Shown in pieces: positions 32,958 through 41,664 of a DNA stretch of 64,000 nucleotides. The notes under the pieces were generated by a model that was given only the letters and a program-made list of their open reading frames with translations, did no database searches and was not told the DNA's origin. This DNA comes from an uncultured Eubacteriales bacterium (GTDB taxonomy: Bacteria; Bacillota; Clostridia; Oscillospirales; CAG-272), in contig UQNQ01000007.1 of assembly GCA_900542425.1 (NCBI GenBank), positions 1-64,000 on the forward strand, written 5' to 3'. Each line of letters begins with the position of its first letter. Positions within the stretch are counted from its first letter, which is position 1. The position numbers and the translations under genes were made by a program.

Positions 32958-33596
32958 TCAGCATAAATCTTCAAGCAATGTCAGCACTTCAAACCACGAA
33001 TCCATCTCGGTAGAAGGAACTGACCAAAGTCGTAAAGAAATGATGCCAATTGCCTGCGTTCGAAGCCTGTAATAATGCCGTGAGGAAATGTTGAGTCGGT
33101 ATAACAGTTCGTTGTGAGAAAGTTTTTCGGGTGCAAGATATGTCATGTAGATTACTTCATACATTTTTTCGCCGTGTTCCGGTTTTCTCTTCAGAACGGT
33201 TAGTGCCTCATTCACTCGATCCAGGAGAAGTCTGGATTTTTTTATGCTTTCGATTCTACTTTCCAACTTTTTGTTATCCAAGCTAAGTTCTACATCGATG
33301 TAACGCAGTATAGCATCCAAATCATTCAAAGGGCGATCCAGTTCATCAACAATAGTCGTTGGAAAACACTCCAGTGCCCAAACAATACTTCGGTAATTTT
33401 GCAAAAGCATCTCAGTATTGTGATATGTACGACGCTTTTTATCTTTTTGCACCTGTCTGATCTTATCATCGTCAATATCAGCATCACAAAGGATTCCACG
33501 CTGTGTCAGAAGCTTAATAAATGCTGCTGACTGCGCAGAAAGGCGGCTTTCCTGCTGTTCATATGCAGATTGTTCTGCTTTTTTATTCTCGCTCAT
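32958..33596 (-). CDS. Sigma region 4-like (ArpU/RinA-type) DNA-binding protein
   Basis: About 212 residues. The N-terminal part is helical and charged; the end has an HTH of sigma region 4 type (KLSHNELLYRLNISSRHYYRLRTQAIGIISL), like phage late-gene activators. It may activate the transfer operon immediately downstream, which begins with a terminator-like hairpin at 32792-32841. The ATG at 33596 overlaps the upstream replication-like gene by 14 bases. The activator role is inferred from domain and position. Confidence 0.65.
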   Translation of the reverse strand: MSENKKAEQSAYEQQESRLSAQSAAFIKLLTQRGILCDADIDDDKIRQVQKDKKRRTYHNTEMLLQNYRSIVWALECFPTTIVDELDRPLNDLDAILRYIDVELSLDNKKLESRIESIKKSRLLLDRVNEALTVLKRKPEHGEKMYEVIYMTYLAPEKLSHNELLYRLNISSRHYYRLRTQAIGIISLRLWSVPSTEMDSWFEVLTLLEDLC

Positions 33597-34653
33597 AGTA
33601 ACTCTCCTTTGATTTTTTGAATTCTGGAAAATGAACACAAGGTCCTCGTATATTCTCAAAATTCTCTAAAGGTGAGATATATACTACTTCCTTGCAGTCA
33701 TAATTACAATTCTTACAATTCCAACAATGCAGAGAAAAATACGCGCGTATTATAGGGCTCGAAAGTGCAACGCGATTTTCAGCTTTGCTGTTTTCTCCCG
33801 GCTTTTCGATACGTTCAGCAGATGTTTTTACACTAAACCATGCGATCATGCGGGATAAGCGTTCATGGTCTGTACCTTCAATATGTACATTGGCTGCTGA
33901 AATGCGTATTTCTTCGATAATGCGTACAACATTCGCCTGTGTAGGCAGTGAAACCTCTGTACCGGTTTGATACAATTGATTAAAAATGAGACATCCATAG
34001 GAGCCGGGAAGACGATACAGCGCGAAGACATCCTTATACTTTTGAAAGAAACGCCATACTTTTGTCTTTTCCCATTTCCATCTCTGTCCCATGGTTTCCA
34101 AGGTTAATAAAGCTTTCCGTCGTTCAAATTGAACGGTTGGTGCCAATAAAGAGAAAATATTTCCTGAATCCTGCCAGACAGTATGACACCAAAGATCTAA
34201 CCATGCATCCGATTCACTGAATTTACGGTTACTATCTGCCAGCCTCTGAGTAATATCTCTCGGAAGACAAATAAAGCCATATCCGTCACTCGCATAAACA
34301 GTACCTTCAGAACATTCAGCACCAGAACATTTTACAACCCAGTCATTGATTTGATAGGTTAGCTTTTTCGTATTTGGATCCAAAGTGTAGCTGATATATC
34401 CTAAAGTGGATAATTCATTCATTATTTCTAAGGTCTGTGCTCGGCTCTTCAAGCCAAGAATGCTTTTAAGTCCAACAATTCCACCAGACCACATTCCTGG
34501 GATTACCTCATTTTTGTATCCACAATAAAGGGCATGTCCCTTTCGAAACGCTGCACGAGATGCCAGCTTTGCCCAGTAACCCATTAGCCCCTTGCCCTGA
34601 GGTAAATATGCCCGAGACAGTTTTACCCACTGGTACTTTAACAAGCATTTCAT
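33583..34653 (-). CDS. Putative DNA-binding/replication protein of the ICE
   Basis: 356 residues. WAKLASRAAFRKGHALYCGYKNE and GLKSRAQTLEIMNELSTLGYISY look like a winged-helix DNA-binding domain. A central Trp-rich segment and a C-terminal Cys cluster (HCWNCKNCNYDCKEV, then CVHF) probably bind zinc. It may be a replication initiator or transcription factor; I do not recognise a named family. It is the first gene of a short same-strand pair with the ArpU-like gene, and a hairpin terminator at 34690-34720 separates it from the DUF5348-like gene. Confidence 0.62.
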   Translation of the reverse strand: MKCLLKYQWVKLSRAYLPQGKGLMGYWAKLASRAAFRKGHALYCGYKNEVIPGMWSGGIVGLKSILGLKSRAQTLEIMNELSTLGYISYTLDPNTKKLTYQINDWVVKCSGAECSEGTVYASDGYGFICLPRDITQRLADSNRKFSESDAWLDLWCHTVWQDSGNIFSLLAPTVQFERRKALLTLETMGQRWKWEKTKVWRFFQKYKDVFALYRLPGSYGCLIFNQLYQTGTEVSLPTQANVVRIIEEIRISAANVHIEGTDHERLSRMIAWFSVKTSAERIEKPGENSKAENRVALSSPIIRAYFSLHCWNCKNCNYDCKEVVYISPLENFENIRGPCVHFPEFKKSKESYYERE

Positions 34654-34689
34654 GACAGCGTTCTCCTTTCTTAAATTTTGATATGAAAA

Positions 34690-34720
34690 TAGGGCAGTCC
34701 TTATTTAAAGAAACTGCCCC
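34690..34720 (-). terminator. Terminator after the DUF5348-like gene
   Basis: GGGCAGT pairs with ACTGCCC across a 14-base loop, with a short T-rich tail (CTATTTTC) on the minus strand. It lies 11 bases after the DUF5348-like stop. Confidence 0.6.
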
Positions 34721-34730
34721 TAATGAATAT

Positions 34731-34943
34731 TTAGATTCTTACTCTCAAACCTATAAGATTACCTGTTTTAATTCCAACCAGATACCATTGATCGTTTATC
34801 TCTATTCTGGTAGGAACCCATTTATTATTCACAAATACCTCCATACTTGTTCCGCAATGAAGCCCTCCATAATAATCATCCAAATCAAATCGAATATCCA
34901 TCCGATCTGTATCATGATCATAAATCAATACGCCTTGCCTCAT
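34731..34943 (-). CDS. DUF5348-like protein
   Basis: 70 residues of beta-rich sequence: GVLIYDHDTDRMDIRFDLDDYYGGLHCGTSMEVF, then NDQWYLVGIKTGNLIGLRVRI. This matches DUF5348, small proteins of unknown function from mobile elements. It may modulate a DNA-processing partner. A 242-base gap upstream (34944-35185) holds a terminator and an AT-rich dyad (TTTTGGATT near 35066 with AATCCAAAA near 35105) but no gene. Confidence 0.65.
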   Translation of the reverse strand: MRQGVLIYDHDTDRMDIRFDLDDYYGGLHCGTSMEVFVNNKWVPTRIEINDQWYLVGIKTGNLIGLRVRI

Positions 34944-35003
34944 TTAAAGTATCCTCCTATGCTTTGGTAAAATTGAATACACATTTGAGCCTTGATATAA
35001 ATT

Positions 35004-35036
35004 AAAGCCGGATTGATTGTTACTCAATCCGGCTTT
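35004..35036 (-). terminator. Terminator after the DUF6462-like pair
   Basis: AAAGCCGGATTGA pairs perfectly with TCAATCCGGCTTT around a 7-base loop. It lies about 150 bases after the stop of the second DUF6462-like gene on the minus strand. Confidence 0.85.
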
Positions 35037-35185
35037 CTGTGGCAGTTATTGAATTATAGAGTTTTTTGGATTCTCATACTGAGATTTGGACAAAAGCAGT
35101 GAAAATCCAAAATGAATGGCTAAAATTTGCTTGTATTGCAATCCTGCAGTTTGATATTCTTCCTCTATGTAGCCCCCTTCCGCTT

Positions 35186-35440
35186 TTACTCATTACTGTT
35201 TTGTTGCGTTTTTTCTTTTCGATACAATTGTCGCAAATACTCTTCAAAAATGCTACGTCGTATTAAAACCTTTTTACCGATCTTATATACAGCCCCGGCC
35301 TCTCGTGCCATACGAGTAAATACTTTTAGCCCGAGACCATAATAATCAGCGCCTTGATAATAGGTTATAAAATCACGCTTTAACATTTCTATATCTTCAT
35401 CGTCAAGCATATCCGAAAACATCCACAGGTTTCCACTCAT
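35186..35440 (-). CDS. DUF6462-like small DNA-binding protein
   Basis: 84 residues. The core GLKVFTRMAREAGAVYKIGKKVLIRRSIFEEYLRQL is an excisionase-like winged HTH. The upstream neighbour encodes a related protein, and the two overlap by 4 bases (ATGA). Such proteins usually lie beside the integrase and may act as recombination directionality factor or regulator. No integrase is seen here. Confidence 0.7.
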   Translation of the reverse strand: MSGNLWMFSDMLDDEDIEMLKRDFITYYQGADYYGLGLKVFTRMAREAGAVYKIGKKVLIRRSIFEEYLRQLYRKEKTQQNSNE

Positions 35441-35709
35441 TCCTCCTCCTCCTTAAAATTCAAAGTGCTTGGTTCACGAAACCGTTCCAAATATTCATCA
35501 AAAATATCTCGGTTAATCAAAACCGTACTATCCATTCGATAGATTGCTCCTGCCTCACTGGCAAGTTCCATCAGTTTTTTATGCTGAATGCTATAAACAA
35601 TTTCCGCATCTTTATAGCGGAGAAACTGTTTACGAAGTCTCTTAGCACTTTCACGCACCTCATTGCGTTTTTTTAGGTCATAATATGCCTTTGTCTCGTC
35701 ACTAATCAT
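35437..35709 (-). CDS. DUF6462-like small DNA-binding protein
   Basis: 90 residues. SIQHKKLMELASEAGAIYRMDSTVLINRDIFDEYLERF is related to the downstream 84-residue protein over about 45 residues (AGAxYxxxxxVLIxRxIFxEYL), so the genes look like a tandem duplication. The N-terminal 35 residues are charged and helical. Both probably bind DNA near the element end. The gene is the last one before the probable ICE boundary next to lysS. Confidence 0.7.
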   Translation of the reverse strand: MISDETKAYYDLKKRNEVRESAKRLRKQFLRYKDAEIVYSIQHKKLMELASEAGAIYRMDSTVLINRDIFDEYLERFREPSTLNFKEEEE

Positions 35710-35774
35710 GATTTCATTCCTTTCTTTCTATTCAAATCATTTCTGTCATAACAAAAGCTAACCCTAAACGAAAA

Positions 35775-35815
35775 AAGAGAACACTCCTGAAATTACTTTC
35801 AAAAAGTGTTCTCTT
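35775..35815 (-). terminator. Terminator between lysS and the ICE end
   Basis: Perfect 11-bp stem AAGAGAACACT/AGTGTTCTCTT with an inner GAAA/TTTC pair and six T after it on the minus strand. It should stop host lysS transcription before it enters the element, or end an ICE transcript. Confidence 0.85.
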
Positions 35816-35842
35816 AGCAGTAAGTGCTATTTTGCATCTTGA

Positions 35843-35914
35843 GTTGACAACAATTCATTTTGCGCTGTATTTCTCCATATCGCTATGAAAAATTGTTGTC
35901 AATTTGTTGTCAAC
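35843..35914. repeat. TTGACAACAA repeats at the probable ICE right boundary
   Basis: The sequence GTTGACAACAATT occurs at 35843-35855 and, inverted, AATTGTTGTCAA at 35891-35902 and TTTGTTGTCAAC at 35903-35914. The last two are direct repeats of each other. They lie 39-111 bases after the lysS stop codon, between host and element genes. They could be recombinase-binding sites or the remnant of an integrase 3' end. Confidence 0.45.
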
Positions 35915-35953
35915 TGGGATTTGATGTGCTGCAAACCCGCATAAACACTGGGT

Positions 35954-37468
35954 TTATTTGTCCAGAGGCTTCATTGTGGGGAAAAGCAATACATCCCGGA
36001 TTGCTGCGGAATCCGTCATCAGCATACACATACGGTCGATGCCGAATCCGATTCCTCCTGTCGGAGGCATTCCGATCTCCAACGCGTTAAGGAAATCCTC
36101 ATCCGTATGATTGGCCTCTTCATCGCCTTTGGCAAACAGTTCCTCTTGAGCGGCAAAACGCTCCCGCTGATCGATCGGATCATTTAATTCAGAGTAAGCA
36201 TTTGCCATCTCCCATCCATTCATAAAGAATTCAAAGCGCTCCACATAGTCAGGATTATCCGGCTTTCTCTTTGTCAAAGGAGAAATTTCAACAGGATGGT
36301 CCATCACAAACACCGGTTGGATCAAATGCTTTTCGACAAACTCCTCAAAGAACAAATTGAGTATATCTCCCTTTTTATGACGCTCTTCGTAATGGATTCC
36401 TTTGGCATCAGCAACTTCACGTGCCGCTTCCAGCGTATGGATTTCACTGAAATCCACTCCCGAATATTTCTTGACAGCATCTACCATTGTAATTCTTTCA
36501 AACGGCTTTCCGAGATCCATTTCTACTCCGCCATACACAAGTTTGGTAGTACCAAGCACTTCCTTCGCGACAAAGCGGTATAAATTTTCAGTCAAATCCA
36601 TCATGCCATGATAGTCGGTATATGCCTGATACAGCTCCATCAGTGTAAATTCTGGATTGTGTCGGGTATCAAGTCCTTCATTGCGGAAAACACGTCCGAT
36701 TTCATATACACGCTCAAAGCCGCCGACAATCAACCGCTTGAGATAAAGCTCCAAGGATATGCGAAGCTTGAAATCCTCGTCCAATGCATTGAAATGGGTT
36801 TCAAACGGTCTTGCCGCCGCCCCACCGGCATTGGAAACCAACATCGGAGTTTCTACCTCCATAAAACCAATGGAATCGAGATAACGGCGGATCGCACGGA
36901 TAATTTTTGACCGTTTGATAAATGTATTCTTTGCTTCCGGATTCATAATGAGATCAATATAACGCTGACGATATCTCGCGTCAATATTGGTAAGGCCATG
37001 GAATTTTTCAGGCAGTACCTGCAAACTTTTGGAAAGCAAGGTTATCTCTGAAGCATGAACGGAAATTTCACCTGTTTTCGTACGAAATACTTCGCCGCGA
37101 ACACCGATGATATCTCCGACATCAAATTTTTTAAATGCAGAATACGGTTCCTCGCCCACACTATCGCGCGCAACATATACCTGCATATTTCCTTGCAAAT
37201 CCTGTATATGACAGAAAGACGCTTTTCCCATCACACGTTTGGACATCATTCTTCCGGCAATGCTGACCGTTTTTCCCTCCAGCGATTCAAAACAAGTGCG
37301 AATTTCTTCACTGTGATGTGTTACATCATATTTGGTCAGTACAAAGGGATCTTTTCCCTCCGCTTTCAATGCCGCAAGCTTATCTCTGCGAATTTGCAGA
37401 ATTTCACTGAGTCTTTCTTTTGAAAGCTCTTCCGTTTCATTTTGCATCTGTCTTGTTTCTTCTGTCAT
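35954..37468 (-). CDS. lysS: Lysyl-tRNA synthetase, class II
   Basis: About 504 residues. An N-terminal OB-fold anticodon-binding domain (KTVSIAGRMMSKRVMGKASFCHIQD) and a class II catalytic core with FRNEG (motif 2) and GFGIDRMCML (motif 3) are visible. It charges tRNA-Lys in the cytosol. AGGAG lies 7 bases before the ATG at 37468, so this start is preferred to the frame opening at 37513. It follows greA by 25 bases and is likely cotranscribed. The 3' end is adjacent to the element boundary. Confidence 0.98.
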   Translation of the reverse strand: MTEETRQMQNETEELSKERLSEILQIRRDKLAALKAEGKDPFVLTKYDVTHHSEEIRTCFESLEGKTVSIAGRMMSKRVMGKASFCHIQDLQGNMQVYVARDSVGEEPYSAFKKFDVGDIIGVRGEVFRTKTGEISVHASEITLLSKSLQVLPEKFHGLTNIDARYRQRYIDLIMNPEAKNTFIKRSKIIRAIRRYLDSIGFMEVETPMLVSNAGGAAARPFETHFNALDEDFKLRISLELYLKRLIVGGFERVYEIGRVFRNEGLDTRHNPEFTLMELYQAYTDYHGMMDLTENLYRFVAKEVLGTTKLVYGGVEMDLGKPFERITMVDAVKKYSGVDFSEIHTLEAAREVADAKGIHYEERHKKGDILNLFFEEFVEKHLIQPVFVMDHPVEISPLTKRKPDNPDYVERFEFFMNGWEMANAYSELNDPIDQRERFAAQEELFAKGDEEANHTDEDFLNALEIGMPPTGGIGFGIDRMCMLMTDSAAIRDVLLFPTMKPLDK

Positions 37469-37493
37469 TTTAAGACTCCTATCCAAATAATTT

Positions 37494-37976
37494 TTAGCTG
37501 TCTTTCTTTTCAATCTTTAATACTTTGAATTTTGCAACGCCATCGGGAACTTCCACGGAAACAATATCTCCTACTTTCGTGCCGATAAGAGCTTTCCCAA
37601 TGGGGGACTGATCCGAAATCTTATTTTCAAGAGGATCCACTTCTCTGGGGCTGACAATCTGATATTCGACTTCTTCATCGAAATCCATATCATATACCGT
37701 AACACAAATACCCACACTCACCATGTCGGTTTGGATTTCATGATCGCTAATTACCTTAGCATGATTGATCGTTTCCTCAAGTTCTGAAATTTGTGCTTCG
37801 ATTTTTGCCTGTTCATTTTTGGCTTCATCATATTCACTGTTCTCCGAAAGATCTCCGAAAGAACGTGCAATTCCAACGTTTTCCGCCGCTTCCTTTCTTT
37901 TGACGTTCTTTAAATAGTCAAGCTCCTCTTTGAGCTTCTGGTAGCTACTTTCTGTAACGACAATCTGTTTTGCCAT
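37494..37976 (-). CDS. greA: Transcription elongation factor GreA
   Basis: 160 residues. N-terminal coiled coil (SSYQKLKEELDYLKNVKRKEAAENV, acidic tip GDLSENSEYDEAKNEQA) and the C-terminal FKBP-like domain (EVDPLENKISDQSPIGKALIGTKVGD). GreA rescues backtracked RNA polymerase by stimulating transcript cleavage. The acidic tip residues are present. Gene order greA-lysS is common in Firmicutes. Confidence 0.97.
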   Translation of the reverse strand: MAKQIVVTESSYQKLKEELDYLKNVKRKEAAENVGIARSFGDLSENSEYDEAKNEQAKIEAQISELEETINHAKVISDHEIQTDMVSVGICVTVYDMDFDEEVEYQIVSPREVDPLENKISDQSPIGKALIGTKVGDIVSVEVPDGVAKFKVLKIEKKDS

Positions 37977-38013
37977 AGTTTACAATCTCCTTAGAGTAAA
38001 TATATTTTCATGC

Positions 38014-39444
38014 TTATGAATGAGAATGAATCGCTTCAAGCGCCGCAGCAAGCTGCGTATCCTGACTGTGCTCAATAAGAAACAAATTTTCATTTTGAAG
38101 CTCTTCGGGAAGTGTCACTGCAATATCGGGCGTAATTCCGATTCCGTCATAATTTTCGGAAAACGGAGGATTATAGAAAAAGTTTGTGATAAATACGACA
38201 CTGCCGTCGGACAAATAGAAGCCCTGCTGTCCGCATCCCTTTCCATAGGTGCGCGTACCAACCACTTCCGCCTTATCATAATCCTTAAGTGCCGAAGTAA
38301 ACAGTTCTGCGGCAGAAGCGGTATTTTCATTTGCAAGAACCATCATAGGAAGATCAATTTCTTTCACATCCGAACGATAAGTCTCGATCTCTTCTCCGTT
38401 TGCATCAATAATATGAGCAATCGGACCTTCCGGCAGCAGAAAATCCAGTATATCGCAAATTGCTGAAAGCTCACCGCCTGGATTATCGCGGACATCAAAA
38501 ATAAAACCTTCTACCCCTGCCTCTATCATAGAATTGACAGCGTTTTTAAATTGGGACACCGTAACCTGCATAAATTCGATAATTCGAATATAGCCGTATT
38601 TCTTGCCATCCTTTTCCATAATTTCGGAAACAATGGTCTCCACGGTATAATGACCCCGCGTTACCTCTAAATGACTGGTCGTTCCGTCTCTGAGAATGTC
38701 AATGATGACAACGCTTCCGACCTCACCGCTGATGGCATTCACCGCAGCATCATATCCGACTTCGGAAATTTTCTGACCGTCCACTGCAATCAGAATATCT
38801 CCTTTCCGGATTCCGGCATTCTCTGCCGGAGAGCCACTCATTACATGCGCAATCTCAATCTCGCCGGAAGTAAGCGGTACGACATACACACCGATTCCAA
38901 CTGAATCCCCGGCAGAGGATGAAACGGACGCTGCCCATTCCTCCGCAGTATAATAGGAAGCATAACGGTCACCGGAAGATAAAATATACATTCGAGAAAG
39001 CGTTTCATCTAGCAGCTCCGAATCTACCTCATATAAATATTCCTTGTCATACAGCTCGGCGATTTCTATCAATTTATCCAAACCAGAAAACCGTGCGTAC
39101 GCCTCATTCAAATCTCTCTCATGTTCCAGCGTGAGAGCAACATAAGTTGTCTGAAACACCAGCAATCCGGCAAGCAGAATGCCGACAATAAAGGCGCCGA
39201 GAGAAATCTTCAGCGGCTTTCTCGGTTTTCTTGGCTTCGGAATCTTTTTCACATCGGATTTTACAGGTATATCAGCCGGTACAGGCGACGAAGTTCCTTC
39301 TTCCTGCTTCGGGTGATCCTGTTCTGTTCCCGGATGCGGTTCCTGCTCATGGGCTTCAGACAAATCCGCAGGTGTGACATTCTCGCCGGACATATCAGTC
39401 GGACGATTGTCGTCCGAGCCGTTCAATTTTTCTAAATTATCCAT
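38014..39444 (-). CDS. S41-family (CtpA-like) periplasmic/extracytoplasmic protease
   Basis: About 476 residues. A cytosolic acidic N-terminus, one membrane helix (SLGAFIVGILLAGLLVFQTTYVALTL), a PDZ domain around VMSGSPAENAGIRKGDILIAVDG, and the S41 protease core with the catalytic serine in NENTASAAELF and lysine in RTYGKGCGQQ. It cleaves exported proteins at their C-termini. The ATG at 39444 is chosen because GGAGG lies 5 bases before it. It lies upstream of greA and downstream of the CdaR-like gene on the same strand. Confidence 0.92.
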   Translation of the reverse strand: MDNLEKLNGSDDNRPTDMSGENVTPADLSEAHEQEPHPGTEQDHPKQEEGTSSPVPADIPVKSDVKKIPKPRKPRKPLKISLGAFIVGILLAGLLVFQTTYVALTLEHERDLNEAYARFSGLDKLIEIAELYDKEYLYEVDSELLDETLSRMYILSSGDRYASYYTAEEWAASVSSSAGDSVGIGVYVVPLTSGEIEIAHVMSGSPAENAGIRKGDILIAVDGQKISEVGYDAAVNAISGEVGSVVIIDILRDGTTSHLEVTRGHYTVETIVSEIMEKDGKKYGYIRIIEFMQVTVSQFKNAVNSMIEAGVEGFIFDVRDNPGGELSAICDILDFLLPEGPIAHIIDANGEEIETYRSDVKEIDLPMMVLANENTASAAELFTSALKDYDKAEVVGTRTYGKGCGQQGFYLSDGSVVFITNFFYNPPFSENYDGIGITPDIAVTLPEELQNENLFLIEHSQDTQLAAALEAIHSHS

Positions 39445-39547
39445 CATAACCTCCAATGGACCGGGGCGAAAAAAGATTGCCGGCTCCAGTTTTCCGCGTA
39501 TACTTTGGCAAGCTGTAATAAGCCCCACGAATTTATTATGATATATA

Positions 39548-39590
39548 TTGAGCGACTCTGCAAGTTTTGCAAGAGACGCTCAAGGGTTTT
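39548..39590 (-). terminator. Imperfect hairpin after the CdaR-like gene
   Basis: TTGAGCG(A/T)CTC-TGCAA pairs with TTGCAAGAGACGCTCAA, starting right after the CdaR-like stop codon. The T tract on the plus-strand side (GGGTTTTTTAA) is better than that on the minus strand, so direction is uncertain. Confidence 0.5.
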
Positions 39591-40676
39591 TTAATATCGA
39601 TTGTTTTTGGATGTCAGATAGCTTTTCACCATCAGTGCGACCTTGAAAGTGATCGCATTGTCAAATTCACGCAAATCAAGTCCCGTCAATTTTTTTATCT
39701 TATCCAAGCGGTAAACAAGGGTGTTTCGATGGACAAACATCTTCCGTGAGGTCTCCGAAACATTCAGGTTGTTTTCAAAGAAGCATTGGATCGTGGATAA
39801 AGTCTCTCTGTCAAGTGCTTCAATAGAACCCTTTTTGAATACCTCATTTAAAAACATTTCACACAAAGTAGTCGGGAGCTGATAAATCAAACGTCCGATC
39901 CCAAGATTTTCATAACTTACAATATTTTTATCCGTATCAAATACACGTCCTACCTCAAGCGCCGCTTGTGCTTCTCTGTAGGATCTTGCAATATCCTTGA
40001 TATTGTCTACCATACTGCCGATACCGATAGAAACTTTTGTATAAAATTCAGAAGCAAGTGTATCCGCTATGGTAACGGCGGTTTTTTCAATTTCCGAAAT
40101 ATCTGTTCCCGGTTTAATTTCCCGCACCAAAACGATGTCTCGCTCTCCTGTACTGATCACATAATCCTGATTGGTATTCGGAAACATATTTTGGATGATA
40201 TCATATGGGGAATTTTCTGTTCCGGAACCGAATTTCATCAGAAATACCACGCGAAGCACATCTGTGGCAAAATGCAGTTCCTTGCTTTTGACGTAAATAT
40301 CTCCCGGAAGGATATTATCAAGAATAATATTTTTAATGAAAGATACCTTGTCATATTTATCATCATGAAAGCTCTTAATATTATTGAGCGCAACAGCAAG
40401 AACCATCGACATTTTTTCCGCCATACTGTCCTCGCCTTCCACGAACACCGTATATTCGGGACGAATTCCACCTGTCATGGAACGATAGGTATAACCGGAA
40501 AAAATCACAGCATCGGTCGAATAAGCAAGTTCTTCTCTCACGGCCTGTCGTGTTTCTCCGATTTTCATAAGATCGCTGCATGCGACAATCACACCGTTTT
40601 CATCGACAACGCCGATTGTGCGACCGATCGCATCCTTCATTTGATGAATCAGTCCCTGAAACAACCTGTTCGACAT
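39591..40676 (-). CDS. CdaR/PucR-type transcriptional regulator
   Basis: 361 residues. The N-terminal part (QMKDAIGRTIGVVDENGVIVACSDL) is the sugar-diacid-binding domain, and the C-terminus has a PucR-type HTH (LNVSETSRKMFVHRNTLVYRLDKIKKLTGLDLR). Such proteins sense organic acids or other small molecules and activate transcription. The target here is unknown; neighbouring genes are not catabolic. An extended 21-bp inverted repeat lies 22 bases upstream of the ATG, suggesting autoregulation. GGGGATA precedes the start. Confidence 0.88.
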   Translation of the reverse strand: MSNRLFQGLIHQMKDAIGRTIGVVDENGVIVACSDLMKIGETRQAVREELAYSTDAVIFSGYTYRSMTGGIRPEYTVFVEGEDSMAEKMSMVLAVALNNIKSFHDDKYDKVSFIKNIILDNILPGDIYVKSKELHFATDVLRVVFLMKFGSGTENSPYDIIQNMFPNTNQDYVISTGERDIVLVREIKPGTDISEIEKTAVTIADTLASEFYTKVSIGIGSMVDNIKDIARSYREAQAALEVGRVFDTDKNIVSYENLGIGRLIYQLPTTLCEMFLNEVFKKGSIEALDRETLSTIQCFFENNLNVSETSRKMFVHRNTLVYRLDKIKKLTGLDLREFDNAITFKVALMVKSYLTSKNNRY

Positions 40677-40697
40677 TTTTATATCCCCTTTACCGTA

Positions 40698-40755
40698 AAA
40701 TTATGAGTTAAAATATGTGATTCAAGAATCTGATACATATTTTAACTCATAATTT
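40698..40755. repeat. 21-bp perfect inverted repeat upstream of the CdaR-like gene
   Basis: Arms at 40698-40718 and 40735-40755 match perfectly (AAATTATGAGTTAAAATATGT) around a 16-base spacer that itself contains GATTC/GAATC. It could be a regulator operator or an RNA hairpin in the leader. Confidence 0.7.
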
Positions 40756-40793
40756 GTAGAAATTCAATAGTTTTTTCGTAAAATTATATAAAT

Positions 40794-41570
40794 TTAGATA
40801 AGTCTTATCGTGCAAACTATACCAATGATTATATACAAAGCCAAAAGGGATACCATGATATACAAAAAGGCTTCCGGAACAAAAAGCAAGATGAGTCCCG
40901 CCGCAATGAAAAATACACACAAAATAAGAGTAAGAATTCCAGCAAATTTACTCGGCAGACGATAAATTTCACGTCCCGACATCTTTACACTTCCGTTTTT
41001 GGACATAAGGGAACAAACAAGCAGAATGATAACAGCAGCCGGAATCAGAAAAATTAAAATCTTAGCGGCAATAGCAATGGCATTCTCAAGCCAATTGTAA
41101 GTCGTCGCATGCACATAGTATAACAGTGCGGCACATACAAAAGTAAGCACGGAAATATTTTTGAATTCTCTTTTAAAAATATTATAAATAACAGCAAAAA
41201 TCGAAATTCCGGCAAATGCAACTTGATATTTGACGTTTGCGTTATTAAAGACCGGATAAGTCACCAGCATCAAAAAAACCGGAATCAAAAAGTATGCAAC
41301 CCCGACACTTGTGAAAACCTTACCGCTTTCGTCGATTTTCCGAACACATCGAATATAAATCGGCCATGCAATCGAAAGGATAAGGAGTACCAACGCACCC
41401 CATATGCCGCCCTGCAGAAGAAAGCTGATCAATTTGCTTTCATTGAGCAGTCTAAGTCCCGCAAATCCGATGATGGCAGCACCAAATATGGCAAATAAAC
41501 GGTAAAGCTGAACATCCTCCCGCGGCAACGCCGTATTGTTTTGTGTTTTCTTGATATTTTTGTCAGTCAT
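40794..41570 (-). CDS. Multi-spanning membrane protein of unknown function
   Basis: 258 residues with about seven to eight hydrophobic segments, for example FAIFGAAIIGFAGLRLL, IWGALVLLILSIAWPIYI, VAYFLIPVFLMLVTYPVF and ILTLILCVFFIAAGLILLFV. No catalytic or transport motif recognised. It may be an integral membrane protein conserved near the heat-shock cluster. Between it and rsmE (41571-41664) there is no clear element. Confidence 0.6.
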   Translation of the reverse strand: MTDKNIKKTQNNTALPREDVQLYRLFAIFGAAIIGFAGLRLLNESKLISFLLQGGIWGALVLLILSIAWPIYIRCVRKIDESGKVFTSVGVAYFLIPVFLMLVTYPVFNNANVKYQVAFAGISIFAVIYNIFKREFKNISVLTFVCAALLYYVHATTYNWLENAIAIAAKILIFLIPAAVIILLVCSLMSKNGSVKMSGREIYRLPSKFAGILTLILCVFFIAAGLILLFVPEAFLYIMVSLLALYIIIGIVCTIRLI

Positions 41571-41664
41571 GTTGTGTTCCTATCTCGGCGGTATATTTTT
41601 CATCCTATAAGCCCGATTGAAAGGCTTTTGTCTGACCGCCGTCAAACAAAGAATCCTTATTTTT

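Noticed and set aside
35058..35113. AT-rich dyad (TTTTGGATT/AATCCAAAA) as a possible oriT
   Set aside because: Only a short imperfect dyad; no relaxase gene in the window and no nic-like motif that I can support.
35954..37468. lysS considered as part of the mobile element
   Set aside because: It is a full-length housekeeping synthetase in the usual greA-lysS arrangement, so it was placed on the host side of the boundary.
39966..40706. 246-residue plus-strand reading frame opposite the CdaR-like gene
   Set aside because: Low-complexity Cys/His/Ile-rich translation and no start signal; the opposite strand encodes a clear regulator.
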